64,000 nt of DNA, from assembly GCA_034932685.1 (NCBI GenBank), contig JAYFOM010000004.1, positions 32,000 to 95,999 of the forward strand, given 5' to 3'. The position numbers and the translations under genes were made by a program. A model generated the notes under the pieces. The model worked only from the letters and a program-made list of their open reading frames with translations, had not been told where the DNA came from and ran no database searches. Positions within the stretch are counted from its first letter, which is position 1. Every line of letters starts with the position of its first letter. Below, one piece after another: positions 53,715-63,474 of the stretch. Source of the DNA: JAQUCI01 sp034932685 (GTDB lineage Bacteria > Bacillota_I > Bacilli_A > Erysipelotrichales > Erysipelotrichaceae).

Positions 53715-55595
53715 TTATTTAAACAGTCCGGTATATAGATTGTAATATCTACCCTTCGCTTTTATCAGTTCATCATGACTTCCGCGTTCAACGATTTGAC
53801 CATCATCAATAACCAAAATCGCTTGCGCATTCCTAACTGTTGATAAACGATGAGCAATGACAAACACTGTTCTATTTGCCATTAATCGATCCATTCCCTT
53901 CTCAATCAATTTTTCAGTTCTAGTATCGATTGAACTAGTTGCTTCATCTAAGATCAATACTGGTGGATTTGCTATCGCTGCTCGTGTGATTGCCAATAAT
54001 TGACGCTGTCCCTGTGATAGATTTTCACCATCATTTGTTAACATGGTATCAAATCCTTCCGGCAATCTCGAGATAAATGAATATGAATTAGCTAATTTAC
54101 TAGCATTAACCAAATCATCTTCAGTCGCATCTAGATTACCATAACGAATATTATCAGCGATCGTTCCGGTAAATAGATGAGTATCTTGTAACACCATAGT
54201 TAAAGAACGACGTAAATCATCTTTTTTAATCTTACGAATATCAATACCATCATAAGTGATCGAACCTTCTTGAATATCATAAAAACGATTCAATAGATTT
54301 GTTATCGTGGTTTTGCCAGCTCCGGTCTTACCAACAAAAGCTATTTTTTGTCCTGGTTTTGCGAATAGATTGATCTTCTTTAAAACCGGTATTTTCTCAT
54401 CATAACTAAATTCTACATCAATAAATCTAACACCACCTTTCAACTCTTTTAAGGTGCAATCTCCCTCTTCATTTGGTATACACCATGCCCATTTACCTGT
54501 ATGCTTTGAACAAACATTCAAACTACCATGCTCATCAACCATCACAGGAGTCAAAGTAACAAGCCCATCATCAAGTTCAACCTTCTCATCCATCATATTA
54601 AATATTCTCTCAGCACCAGCTAAACCCGCATAAATAACATTTAAGCGTTGCGATATCATAGTGATAGGATTTGAAACCATGCGATTTAGCTGTAAGAAGG
54701 TAACTAAACCACCGATATCAAACATACCATTTATCGTTAATAAGCCACCAACACAAGCTAAGATCGCATAGAAAACATGAGAGATATTTCCCATTAAAGG
54801 CATCATCACTCCAGCGAATGTTTCAGCTTTTGTTGAAGATACTCTAAGTTTTTCGTTTATCTCAGTAAAAGTAGTTATAGCTTTATCTTCATGATTAAAT
54901 ACTTTGATCACTTTTTGACCTTCGATCATCTCTTCGATATAACCGTTAACCTTACCCAAGTTAGCCTGTTGATCATGATAATTATCTTGGCTTTTCTTAC
55001 CAATGTTTTTGATCAACAAAAACATTATCGCCAATGATACTAACTTAATGATCGAAAGTGGAACATTCAATACAAAGATCATGATCAAGGCACCAACAAA
55101 CGTTAAAGCATTTGTGATGATCGCCGCCAAACTATTTCCAAGCATCTCAGTTACATTATCAATATCATTGGTAAATCTACTCATCAGATCACCATGAGTG
55201 TTGGTATCAAAATATTTAATTGGCAATTTCTGCATATGGTAGAATAAGTCTTTTCTGATAGCTGTAACGCTATTTTGCGCTATATTGACCATGATACGAC
55301 TATATAAATATGTGAAAAAGGCACCACCTAGATAAATCAACGAAAGTAACACTAACATTTTAGCTAAACCAACAAGATCATTGGGAATAATATAGTCATT
55401 GATAAGTGGACGCATTAATGATGTTCCAATTATTTGGGTGATGCTTGCAATGATTATCATAAGCAAAACCAAGAAAATCAATAGTTTACTAGCATTAACA
55501 TACTTCATCAAACGCTTAATCGTAGTTTTTAAATCTTTGGGTTTTTGAAAGCCATGTCCTGTGCGCATTCCCATCGGGGCTTGTCTTCTACTCAT
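53715..55595 (-). CDS. ABC exporter half-transporter, second subunit (MarR-linked)
   Basis: Six-span membrane domain (about 35-330) and ATPase: Walker A GKTGAGKTT, signature LSQGQRQLLAI, Walker B LILDEATSSIDTRT and IAHRLS. Between the two domains lies a ~50-residue insertion with a WAW segment and cysteines (SKHTGKWAWCIPNEEGDC) common in this exporter group. 626 aa. It overlaps the first subunit gene by 8 bp. Substrate unknown. Confidence 0.92.
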   Translation of the reverse strand: MSRRQAPMGMRTGHGFQKPKDLKTTIKRLMKYVNASKLLIFLVLLMIIIASITQIIGTSLMRPLINDYIIPNDLVGLAKMLVLLSLIYLGGAFFTYLYSRIMVNIAQNSVTAIRKDLFYHMQKLPIKYFDTNTHGDLMSRFTNDIDNVTEMLGNSLAAIITNALTFVGALIMIFVLNVPLSIIKLVSLAIMFLLIKNIGKKSQDNYHDQQANLGKVNGYIEEMIEGQKVIKVFNHEDKAITTFTEINEKLRVSSTKAETFAGVMMPLMGNISHVFYAILACVGGLLTINGMFDIGGLVTFLQLNRMVSNPITMISQRLNVIYAGLAGAERIFNMMDEKVELDDGLVTLTPVMVDEHGSLNVCSKHTGKWAWCIPNEEGDCTLKELKGGVRFIDVEFSYDEKIPVLKKINLFAKPGQKIAFVGKTGAGKTTITNLLNRFYDIQEGSITYDGIDIRKIKKDDLRRSLTMVLQDTHLFTGTIADNIRYGNLDATEDDLVNASKLANSYSFISRLPEGFDTMLTNDGENLSQGQRQLLAITRAAIANPPVLILDEATSSIDTRTEKLIEKGMDRLMANRTVFVIAHRLSTVRNAQAILVIDDGQIVERGSHDELIKAKGRYYNLYTGLFK

Positions 55596-57363
55596 CGAAG
55601 TCAGCTCCTTCCTTTTGTGAATGATATATCTCTTGATAAATCTTATTATTAGCTAATAAAGTATCATGATCACCAATTGCGTCAATCTTACCATCATCAA
55701 GGATAATGATCTGATCAGCGTCAATAACTGAAGTTATTCTTTGCGCAATGATAATTTTAGTAGTGTCACTTAACTTATCTCTAAGATCATTTTTAATATT
55801 ACTTTCAGTTTTAGTATCAACAGCACTTGTACTATCATCCAATATCAGTACCCTTGGTTTCTTTAAAAGAGCACGAGCAATACATAGTCGTTGTTTCTGG
55901 CCGCCAGAAACATTGACTCCGTTTTGTCCAATTTGTGTATCATAACCATCCGCAAACGCTACTATGAAGTCGTGGGCACTAGCAATTTTACAAGCTTCAA
56001 TCAACTCTTCATCGCTTGCATCTTGATTACCCCAAAGCAAGTTTTCTTTGATCGTTCCACTAAACAACGTATTATTTTGAAGAACCATCGCAACGTTTTC
56101 TCTAAGTGTATGTAATTTGTAGTTCTTAATATTATTTCCCGCTACCAATATTTCACCACTTGTAACCTCATATAAACGCGGTATCAGTTGAACTAGGGTT
56201 GTTTTTGCGCTACCAGTACCACCTAAAATACCTATTGTTTGTCCTGAATGAAGATTAATGTTCACATCTTTTAATACATACTTTTCAGCGTTTTTATCAT
56301 ATTTAAAATCGACATGCTTAAACTCGATATCACCATTACTGATAACAAGGTTACCATCAGCGGAATCATCAGTGATATCCACCGTTTCATCAAGTACCTC
56401 AGCTATTCGTTTAGCACTAGCAATCGATTGGGTAACATTGATCAATACCATTGACATCATCATCACCGACATCAATATTTGCATGATATATGCGACAAAG
56501 CTTGATAGTTTACCAACTTCAAAACTACCCTGTCCAATCATAATAGCTCCATACCACAATACTGCGACCGTTGTTGCTTGAACAATCAATTGCATTATTG
56601 GCAAAAGAATAACAACTTTGTTAAAAACATCCATCGATACAGCTTTAAGCTCAGTGTTAACTCTATTAAACTTCGCATCTTCATGTTCATGTCTTACAAA
56701 AGCTTTTATAACTCTAATGGCAATCAGATTTTCTTGGACAACGTTATTTAGTTTATCGATTGTTTCTTGTAGTTTTGTAAATAACGGTGTGACTTTCTTG
56801 ATCGCTATTGCTACAACAACTATCAAGATTGGTATGGCTACTAGAAATACCATCGCCAATCTAGCATTGATATATATTGACAGGATCATCGCACTGATAA
56901 ACATCATCGGTGATCTGATCATCATTCTTATTGACATCATCATCATTCTTTCCATACGCGTAACATCATTAGTCAACCGTGTTACTAAGCTTGATGTACT
57001 GAAATGATCTAAGTTAGCAAAGGATAATTCTTGAACTTTCTTAAACTGAGCCGATCTTAAATTCGCACCAAAACCGCGACTTGCTTTTGCAGCAAAGTAT
57101 GAAGCAGCGACCCCACTAACAAGAGAGACCAACGCAAAAATAAACATTTTTAATCCACTACCTAAAATAAAAGAAACATCCCCATTTTTGATACCAATAT
57201 CAACTATATCAGCCATGATCAAAGGAATGATCAATTCAAGAACCGATTCGATACTTACGCATAATATAGAAAACAGTGCTGAACTTTTATATTGTTCGAT
57301 ATAAGGATATAGTTTCTTTAATAACCCAGACTGTTTACTCATTTGTCTATTTTCCTCTTTCAT
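55588..57363 (-). CDS. ABC exporter half-transporter, first subunit (MarR-linked)
   Basis: Six-span domain and ATPase. The Walker A is GGTGSAKTT with Ala-Lys in place of Gly-Lys, a variant frequent in this subfamily. Signature VSGGQKQRLCIARAL, Walker B LILDDSTSAVDTKT (Asp after the Walker B). IAQRIT replaces the usual switch His motif. The pattern marks it as the degenerate half of a heterodimer. 591 aa. It overlaps marR by 17 bp. Confidence 0.92.
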   Translation of the reverse strand: MKEENRQMSKQSGLLKKLYPYIEQYKSSALFSILCVSIESVLELIIPLIMADIVDIGIKNGDVSFILGSGLKMFIFALVSLVSGVAASYFAAKASRGFGANLRSAQFKKVQELSFANLDHFSTSSLVTRLTNDVTRMERMMMMSIRMMIRSPMMFISAMILSIYINARLAMVFLVAIPILIVVVAIAIKKVTPLFTKLQETIDKLNNVVQENLIAIRVIKAFVRHEHEDAKFNRVNTELKAVSMDVFNKVVILLPIMQLIVQATTVAVLWYGAIMIGQGSFEVGKLSSFVAYIMQILMSVMMMSMVLINVTQSIASAKRIAEVLDETVDITDDSADGNLVISNGDIEFKHVDFKYDKNAEKYVLKDVNINLHSGQTIGILGGTGSAKTTLVQLIPRLYEVTSGEILVAGNNIKNYKLHTLRENVAMVLQNNTLFSGTIKENLLWGNQDASDEELIEACKIASAHDFIVAFADGYDTQIGQNGVNVSGGQKQRLCIARALLKKPRVLILDDSTSAVDTKTESNIKNDLRDKLSDTTKIIIAQRITSVIDADQIIILDDGKIDAIGDHDTLLANNKIYQEIYHSQKEGADFDE

Positions 57364-57781
57364 TTAAACTCTCTAACATTCTTTTAAATATGCTATTTGC
57401 TTGTTCAAGCTCATTTTCCGTAAATGAACTAAATAAACAATTTTGTACTGCTTCTACTTCAATGGCACATGCATTGGCAACAGTTTTCCCTTTATCAGTA
57501 ACAAACAAACAATAGCGACGAGCATCACGCTCATCTACTACTTTCACGATCAAACCATTCTTTTGCATTCTTACAATTGATGATCCGATTGAAGACTTAC
57601 TAATGCCAAACTCACTAGCAATTGCGCTTGGTGTTGCTCCTGGATTTTTAAGTAGATAAAAAAGCACAAAATGTTGACCACGATAAATCCCATGTTGGTT
57701 CAAACGTTTTTGTAATCTATGATTATAATTCCGCATTACTTCATTAAGTAATCGCACATGCTTTGGTCTATCTATAAACAC
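57347..57781 (-). CDS. MarR-family transcriptional regulator
   Basis: 144-aa winged-helix regulator: RGQHFVLFYLLKNPGATPSAIASEFGISKSSIGSSIVRMQKNGLIVKVVDERDARRYCLFVTDKGK contains the full MarR helix-turn-helix and wing (quoted in family order). The start is GTG at 57781 with GGGAGG. It is first in the operon with the ABC pair and has a palindrome at its promoter, so autoregulation and drug-responsive control of the exporter are likely (inference). Confidence 0.93.
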   Translation of the reverse strand: MFIDRPKHVRLLNEVMRNYNHRLQKRLNQHGIYRGQHFVLFYLLKNPGATPSAIASEFGISKSSIGSSIVRMQKNGLIVKVVDERDARRYCLFVTDKGKTVANACAIEVEAVQNCLFSSFTENELEQANSIFKRMLESLNERGK

Positions 57782-57798
57782 TATATCGCCTCCCTAAT

Positions 57799-57818
57799 TT
57801 AGTAAGGCAACTTACTAA
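57799..57818. promoter_or_regulatory. MarR operator-like palindrome
   Basis: TTAGTAAG-GCAA-CTTACTAA, two perfect 8-bp arms, located between the -10 box and the marR start, the expected place for a MarR site. Confidence 0.72.
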
Positions 57819-57825
57819 TATTGGT

Positions 57826-57854
57826 AATATAGCACCGGTTATACTATGTGTCAA
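57826..57854 (-). promoter_or_regulatory. SigA-type promoter of the marR-ABC operon
   Basis: Minus strand -35 TTGACA (57849-57854), 17-bp spacer, -10 TATATT (57826-57831). Confidence 0.78.
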
Positions 57855-57911
57855 TCAATTCTATATGAAATAAAGACAATAATTAGGTATAATACTTAAA
57901 AGAGGTTAATC

Positions 57912-58694
57912 ATGACAACTGTAAATACGATTTTTTTTGACATTGATGGTACCATTTATGATGGTAAAGAAGGATGTATTCCTCCATCAGCAATTAAAGC
58001 TTTACACAAAATACAAGCAAAGGGGATAAAAATTTTTCTTGCTACTGGGCGCTCCCTTCCTGCCGTTTTAAAAAGCAATTTAGATAATGAAATCAAATGG
58101 GATGGCTATGTTTGTAGTAATGGCGCTTGTATTCATGATCATAATAAGGAATTGATAGCTGGTTCTTTTTTCTCAGATATACAACTACAAGCTATATTTG
58201 AGCTTGCTCATGATACTAGTGTCGCACTTGCAATTCAATCTGATCAAATAGTGTTTTCACCATTTGGTATTAATGAGCACATGATTGAAGCGTTTAGATT
58301 TTTCAATAATCCTGTTCCTGATGCTAAACCATATGAAAAAGAACCAATCGCAATGGTTCTCGCTTTTCAAATTAAAGGCTTTGATTATCGCATCTTTGAT
58401 GCAATACCAAATGTAATAACAGTTGAAGGTAAAGCAAACTATGCTGATGTTATGCAAAAAGGTATTACTAAAGCCACTGGTATTCGTAAACTTCGACAAC
58501 TAATGCAAATTGAAGATGGTTTGATCATGTCATTTGGTGATGCCGATAATGATCTTGAAATGATACAAGATGCGGATATTGGTGTAGCCATGGGTAATGC
58601 AACTGATACCATTAAAAAGATCGCTGATCATGTGACAACAGCGATCGACGATGATGGCGTATATAACGCACTATTACACTATAATCTGATATAA
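57912..58694 (+). CDS. Cof-type HAD hydrolase
   Basis: HAD phosphatase with motif I DIDGTIYDGKEG (Asp nucleophile near residue 10), cap domain (about 85-180) and motif IV GDADNDLEMIQDADIGVAMGNA. 260 aa. Divergent from marR with a TATAAT at 57888-57893 and a GAGGTTA ribosome site. Substrate not determinable. A second Cof-type copy is at 9551-10372. Confidence 0.9.
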   Translation: MTTVNTIFFDIDGTIYDGKEGCIPPSAIKALHKIQAKGIKIFLATGRSLPAVLKSNLDNEIKWDGYVCSNGACIHDHNKELIAGSFFSDIQLQAIFELAHDTSVALAIQSDQIVFSPFGINEHMIEAFRFFNNPVPDAKPYEKEPIAMVLAFQIKGFDYRIFDAIPNVITVEGKANYADVMQKGITKATGIRKLRQLMQIEDGLIMSFGDADNDLEMIQDADIGVAMGNATDTIKKIADHVTTAIDDDGVYNALLHYNLI

Positions 58695-58713
58695 GTACGT
58701 TTAATCCTTATAT

Positions 58714-59790
58714 TTATAAGAGTTTTGACGCTTGTATCAATTTTGCTTCGTTATTTTCAAGAAATAATCTTAGCCCACAGTAATCTTGATTGTAATAACA
58801 TATATTAACTCGTTTACATTTTTGATGACAAATATTGATAAACTTGCAATCTTCACATTGCTTACATGGTTGTTTGCTTTCACTAATAAATGCTTTTGCT
58901 ACTGCACTATTTGCTAAACTTATAATACTATCACTTTTTATATTGCCCATTTTATACTTATCTAGGACATAGAAATCACAAGGATAGACTGAGCCGTCAG
59001 CTTCAATAACATATTGTATCGTACAAAATCCTAAAGCACCGCATTGATATGGTAAAAGCCCCTTAAACAATCTAATGGTATCATCAAAGAACTGGATACT
59101 CATGTAATATCCTTGTTTTAAATCGCTATACCACAAATCATAGAAGTTGTTATAAAAAGTATAAAATGTTTTAGGTTTCAAGTGTTCAATTTCATCATCG
59201 TCAAGTGATGATAGACATGGTATTAACTGAATATTATTTAAACCATTTGTTTTATAAAAGTTATATAGTTGATTTGGGTGTTGTGCTAATTTTTCAGTAA
59301 GAACTGTTAATATATTAAATTTTATCTGCCACATTTCTAACGTTTTAATAGCATTTGTGATTTTATTAAATGTATTTGCGCCACGATAAAAATCATTTAT
59401 CTCTTGATAACCGTCTAATGAAACACCAACTAAAAAATTGTGTTTACTAAAAAACCGACACCAATTCTCATCTATAAGCGTAGCATTTGTTTGTATTGAG
59501 TAAGAAATATGATGATATTGCTTTTTATTTTTTTCAGCATAAGATACAAACTGTTCAAAATAATCAAGTCCTGCTAACATCGGTTCGCCACCCTGGAAAG
59601 CAAAACTAATACTCACTTTCTCATTAAAGGTATTTAGAACATTATCAATTAACAAAACTGAAGTATTAGTATCCATAATACCATAGTCTTTAACATATCG
59701 ATGATTTGAAACATCATGATAAAAACAATACTTACACTTTAAGTTACAACGACTTGATGCTGGTTTGATCAACATTGAGAAATATTTCAT
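58714..59790 (-). CDS. Anaerobic sulfatase-maturating enzyme (radical SAM, anSME)
   Basis: Radical SAM protein that oxidises a sulfatase Cys or Ser to formylglycine without oxygen. The core cluster cysteines are 15, 19 and 22 (CNLKCKYC), FAFQGGEPMLAGLDYF follows, and the C-terminal SPASM-type region has many cysteines (CDFYV, CKQCEDC, CHQKCKRVNICYY). 358 aa is slightly short for the family. It lies 31 bp from the sulfatase gene, whose active site has the required Cys. Confidence 0.93.
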   Translation of the reverse strand: MKYFSMLIKPASSRCNLKCKYCFYHDVSNHRYVKDYGIMDTNTSVLLIDNVLNTFNEKVSISFAFQGGEPMLAGLDYFEQFVSYAEKNKKQYHHISYSIQTNATLIDENWCRFFSKHNFLVGVSLDGYQEINDFYRGANTFNKITNAIKTLEMWQIKFNILTVLTEKLAQHPNQLYNFYKTNGLNNIQLIPCLSSLDDDEIEHLKPKTFYTFYNNFYDLWYSDLKQGYYMSIQFFDDTIRLFKGLLPYQCGALGFCTIQYVIEADGSVYPCDFYVLDKYKMGNIKSDSIISLANSAVAKAFISESKQPCKQCEDCKFINICHQKCKRVNICYYNQDYCGLRLFLENNEAKLIQASKLL

Positions 59791-59821
59791 TCTAACTCCA
59801 AAACTATATATTTATTATACA

Positions 59822-61195
59822 TTACTGACCAAACGAAACATAATCCTCAGGGTCTTTACTTGATGGATTAATACATTCGTTTTTGTTGACTTTGTATTGT
59901 GGCAAAATGTCAAAATGTTTTGATAATAGTGGATCATTAGTTTTATTTTGAATTTCATTCATTTGCAATTTTAACTTTTCAAGTTCGTTTTGATACTCTT
60001 TTCGATCAATAATATTATTAGTTTCAAGAGGATCATAATAAGTGTCATATAAAGCTTCAACTGGTTTCGTTTTTGATCTTAGACCATTTTCCAACAAGAA
60101 ATCTCTTGGTTTAGAATCATCCATATTTGATATATTTAGATTTAACCATTCTTTGTCATAGAACTTAACATATTTAAATCTCTCGTTTCGTACACAACGA
60201 GCTGGTTCGTATGAGGTGTGAAAGTTTAACTCCGCATATATATAATCTCTGATACTGGTTTTGGGATCATTAAGCAATGGTACTAATGATGTACCTTCCA
60301 AATAGTTTGGCTTATCCAAATCTAAAATGTCACAAATCGTTGGGAATATATCTATTTGACTAACAATACGATCTATAACAATTCCCGTCTTAATATTATT
60401 TGGCACCCGCATAATCAAGCTAACCCCGATTCCATTATCATTAAGAAACGCTTTATTAAAAGGGGCAGAAACACCATGATCAGTTGTAAAGATTATCAAT
60501 GAATTATCATAGTAACCATTTCTTTTTAGTGCCTCAATGACAATGCCTATATTTTGATCAGCATAATAAGCTGTCGTCGCATACTGTGCTTCATCATGAC
60601 GATTGATATCGTTTGTGATGGATGGTGAATGAGGTTTTAAATAACGCTGATCTGCAATTGAAGTATCAACAAGTGGATATGGACGATGTGTCGAATGAAG
60701 CCCATATGTAAGCATGAATGGTTTATCATTATCATATTGATCAAGCCATTTACTTATTTCAACAGCGTTTTTATGATCCCATTCATGTAATACTTCTCTA
60801 TTTTTATCATAGTATTCAGGTGGACTAGTTAAAATCAGTTCATATCCAAGTTTATTAGTTTTCTCAACATCAAGATCTAAGTACCAACCAACTTCATGTT
60901 GAATGCCACTGATTACTGTTTTATAGCCTCTTTGTCTTAAATAGTTGGCTAAATGTTTCCTTGGATCACTGAGATCAAAACCCCGCTGAGCTAAACCATA
61001 CATACCATTTTGATGCGGATATGTACCAGTTAACATTGCTGCTCTACTTGGTGAACAAGTTGGTCCACAACAATAAGCATGACTGAATAAAACACCATCT
61101 TGTGCCAACTTAAGTAGGTTATCTGTTTTTACATTGTAACCATATGGGCTAACTGCTCTACCGGTATCATGGGTATTAATATAAATTAAGTTCAT
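59822..61195 (-). CDS. Cys-type sulfatase (N-sulfoglucosamine sulfohydrolase-like)
   Basis: Type I sulfatase. The modification motif is Cys47-Ser-Pro-Ser-Arg51 (CSPSR), the residue converted to formylglycine. Metal or sulfate ligands include the N-terminal NTHDTGR region and the FTTDHGV block. There is no signal peptide, so it should act in the cytoplasm on imported sulfated sugars. The ATG at 61195 has AAGGAG and matches family starts; the longer frame to 61249 overlaps the next gene. 457 aa. The maturase gene follows it. Confidence 0.93.
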   Translation of the reverse strand: MNLIYINTHDTGRAVSPYGYNVKTDNLLKLAQDGVLFSHAYCCGPTCSPSRAAMLTGTYPHQNGMYGLAQRGFDLSDPRKHLANYLRQRGYKTVISGIQHEVGWYLDLDVEKTNKLGYELILTSPPEYYDKNREVLHEWDHKNAVEISKWLDQYDNDKPFMLTYGLHSTHRPYPLVDTSIADQRYLKPHSPSITNDINRHDEAQYATTAYYADQNIGIVIEALKRNGYYDNSLIIFTTDHGVSAPFNKAFLNDNGIGVSLIMRVPNNIKTGIVIDRIVSQIDIFPTICDILDLDKPNYLEGTSLVPLLNDPKTSIRDYIYAELNFHTSYEPARCVRNERFKYVKFYDKEWLNLNISNMDDSKPRDFLLENGLRSKTKPVEALYDTYYDPLETNNIIDRKEYQNELEKLKLQMNEIQNKTNDPLLSKHFDILPQYKVNKNECINPSSKDPEDYVSFGQ

Positions 61196-61196
61196 C

Positions 61197-62729
61197 TTAT
61201 TGCTCCTTACTATTGAAGAAAATAGGACTTGACCATGCACAACAACCATTTTTCTGCCATACTCTTACTCGTAAGTTGCTAAACTGTGATACGTCAATTT
61301 CTCTTCTAATTGACATTTGATACTCATAATCATAAGCTGCCTGACTTGTTTTAAATTTGTATGAGTTATGCCACCACGCATCCTTACGATAATAATCTTT
61401 GAGTTGATATCTTTGATCAAGTAATTCTTTTACTTCATCCATCAATGGATATAAGCAAGAGTCTTCTAATAATTCACTTACTTTTAATCCATAATTTCGA
61501 TCATTAAGCTCTAAAGCAATAACATCATCGATATTTGATTCTATCTCAAAAATCAAGCCTTCAGTTTCAATGCCATCAACACCCATCCAACCACCATCTT
61601 TAGCACTTTTATGTGTTTCTAAATGGAAAACACACTCTTTTTCGTTTTGCTTTAAGATTTTCTGATTAAAGGAGTTAAAACATCTTTCAACTGAAATCAG
61701 CTTACCATTTGTTGATAATTTACCATCCCAAATCTTAGTATCATATTCTGGAAAAAACTTACGATTTGGTCCCCAACCGCATTCTAATTTAAACTTAAAA
61801 CGAACAACATCTTTTTTAATTGGTTGGCTAATATTACCGATAACTTCAATAACTCTATTATCAGCTATCAGTTCAATCCTATCTATCGCATTACTACCAA
61901 CAACATTTAACTTCACATCTGCTAAACCAACAGCATTTATGATTGAACCCATTAAAGCATCATTGATAGTAAAATCAAGTTGTATTCTTTCACTACTAAC
62001 ACCATAGACGCGTCTATTTATCATAGCGTCCCACAAATCTTCTTTACTATTGCTTTTAGCTAAGCAAGCCATAGATCCATTCTTTGCGATTGCTGGAACA
62101 TGGTGATTATCGCCTGAAGCGATAAGCCCATAACGAAAACCAAGATCATAACCTTTTTGTCCACTTGTCTTACTTGTTCTTGGCCCCATATGAATATGTC
62201 GATTCATCGTTAAAGAAATCTGATCATTCTCACTACAACCATGTGATGAGTATATCTCAACAAATGGTGAAAATGCATCAATATGGGTACTCCAATTCTT
62301 ACCTCGATAATTTAACTGATACGCGGGATGATGCGGTATTGCAATCGCATCAGCTTTTTTATAATTCTCATATAATTCATGATAACTCAAAGGAAAAGTC
62401 ATCGCTTGTTTATTATCTTTGAAAAAAACATTATGATCACCATCATTACCACTACCTTGCCACTCATAGCCCATAAACATTGCAAATCCTTCAGCATTAA
62501 CTTTTTCAGTAAATGTTCTAATCGTTTCCCAGTCTTTATTTATTTCAGTTTCTTCATGTAGATTTTCTACTGTCAACTTATCATTATAAACTTGATTGAA
62601 ATAGGGATAATATGCAATTGGCCAAAAATCAATAACCTCCTTAACATGATCAAACCATGCCGTTAGCTGATCCATTTGTTCATGATGAATATTACTGTGC
62701 ATATCTGTCCAATAAATACTGCATTTCAT
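61197..62729 (-). CDS. DUF3604-like PHP-domain protein
   Basis: 510-aa protein with a PHP-type metal hydrolase pattern: TDMHSNIHH at residues 8-16, MFMGYEWQGSGNDGDHNVFF, AIPHHPAYQ, EIYSSHGCSEND and ASGDNHHVP. This matches DUF3604-type proteins; the biochemical role is unknown but PHP domains often act as phosphoesterases. The ATG at 62729 has AGAGGG; a longer frame overlaps NanE. It sits between nanE and the sulfatase, 1 bp from the latter, suggesting a role in breakdown of sulfated or amino sugars (inference). Confidence 0.78.
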   Translation of the reverse strand: MKCSIYWTDMHSNIHHEQMDQLTAWFDHVKEVIDFWPIAYYPYFNQVYNDKLTVENLHEETEINKDWETIRTFTEKVNAEGFAMFMGYEWQGSGNDGDHNVFFKDNKQAMTFPLSYHELYENYKKADAIAIPHHPAYQLNYRGKNWSTHIDAFSPFVEIYSSHGCSENDQISLTMNRHIHMGPRTSKTSGQKGYDLGFRYGLIASGDNHHVPAIAKNGSMACLAKSNSKEDLWDAMINRRVYGVSSERIQLDFTINDALMGSIINAVGLADVKLNVVGSNAIDRIELIADNRVIEVIGNISQPIKKDVVRFKFKLECGWGPNRKFFPEYDTKIWDGKLSTNGKLISVERCFNSFNQKILKQNEKECVFHLETHKSAKDGGWMGVDGIETEGLIFEIESNIDDVIALELNDRNYGLKVSELLEDSCLYPLMDEVKELLDQRYQLKDYYRKDAWWHNSYKFKTSQAAYDYEYQMSIRREIDVSQFSNLRVRVWQKNGCCAWSSPIFFNSKEQ

Positions 62730-62742
62730 ATTATCTTTCCCT

Positions 62743-63471
62743 CTATTTCTCATAAAACAAGCTTCTTTGTTCTGTGAAGCCCTCAATATGATCAGACCAT
62801 CTTCTAATAGTAATATGTGGTCGGGTAAATGCGGTTCCTACCACAACAGAATGCGCGCCATAATGAAAAGCAACGATGCAATCTTCAGGTGTCCAAATCT
62901 TTCCTTCCATCATTACAACGCCTTTATCCTTTGCACTTCTGCACATTTGCGCAAACATTTCCCAATCTGGTAAATCCGTTGATTTAGCATTTTTTGAAAA
63001 GCGATAGAATGTTGGAGCAACAATATCAGCACCAAGCGATAAAGACAATAAAGCATCCTTTTCATCACGGCAATCAGCAAAGATCAATACATTCGGATAT
63101 TCCTTTTTAAGCAAAGGAATAATATCACATCCTCTATTGCCATCTATCATACGATCGGTACCATCAACCGCAACAATATCAGCGCCAGCATCAATAACTT
63201 CTTTGGCAACTGATAGATTTGGTGTCATAAAAACATCAGTGTCTGGACGATGAATTTTCACAAGACCAATGATCGGTACATCGGTAACCGCACGAACATC
63301 TGTTATATTCTTAATGCCTTCTATTCTAAGCCCTTTAGCGCCACCCCAAAGCGCAGCTTTAACCATCGCAACAATGCAACCTTCTTGCCATTGTGGATCT
63401 TCTGGATGCAATTGACAAGAAACAATAAGTTTCCCCTTTAAATCGCTCAGTATATCTTTCTTGTTTTTCAT
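62743..63471 (-). CDS. nanE: N-acetylmannosamine-6-phosphate 2-epimerase
   Basis: TIM-barrel enzyme converting ManNAc-6-phosphate to GlcNAc-6-phosphate in sialic acid catabolism. Blocks LKGKLIVSCQLHPEDP, AALWGGAKGLRIEG, VPIIGLVKIHRPDTDVFMTP, AGADIVAVDGTDR and VMMEGKIWTPEDCIVAFHYGAHSVVVGTAFTRP are the NanE signature. 242 aa. It starts the operon nanE-DUF3604-sulfatase-anSME, apart from a truncated gene 3 bp upstream. Confidence 0.94.
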   Translation of the reverse strand: MKNKKDILSDLKGKLIVSCQLHPEDPQWQEGCIVAMVKAALWGGAKGLRIEGIKNITDVRAVTDVPIIGLVKIHRPDTDVFMTPNLSVAKEVIDAGADIVAVDGTDRMIDGNRGCDIIPLLKKEYPNVLIFADCRDEKDALLSLSLGADIVAPTFYRFSKNAKSTDLPDWEMFAQMCRSAKDKGVVMMEGKIWTPEDCIVAFHYGAHSVVVGTAFTRPHITIRRWSDHIEGFTEQRSLFYEK

Positions 63472-63474
63472 TGT

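Noticed and set aside
55588..57363. Loss-of-function of the ABC half-transporter because Walker A has Ala-Lys
   Set aside because: This variant and the degenerate catalytic residues are common in one half of heterodimeric exporters, so it is not a sign of decay.
62730..62786. Longer start of the DUF3604-like protein
   Set aside because: It overlaps the end of nanE and lacks a better ribosome site than the ATG at 62729.
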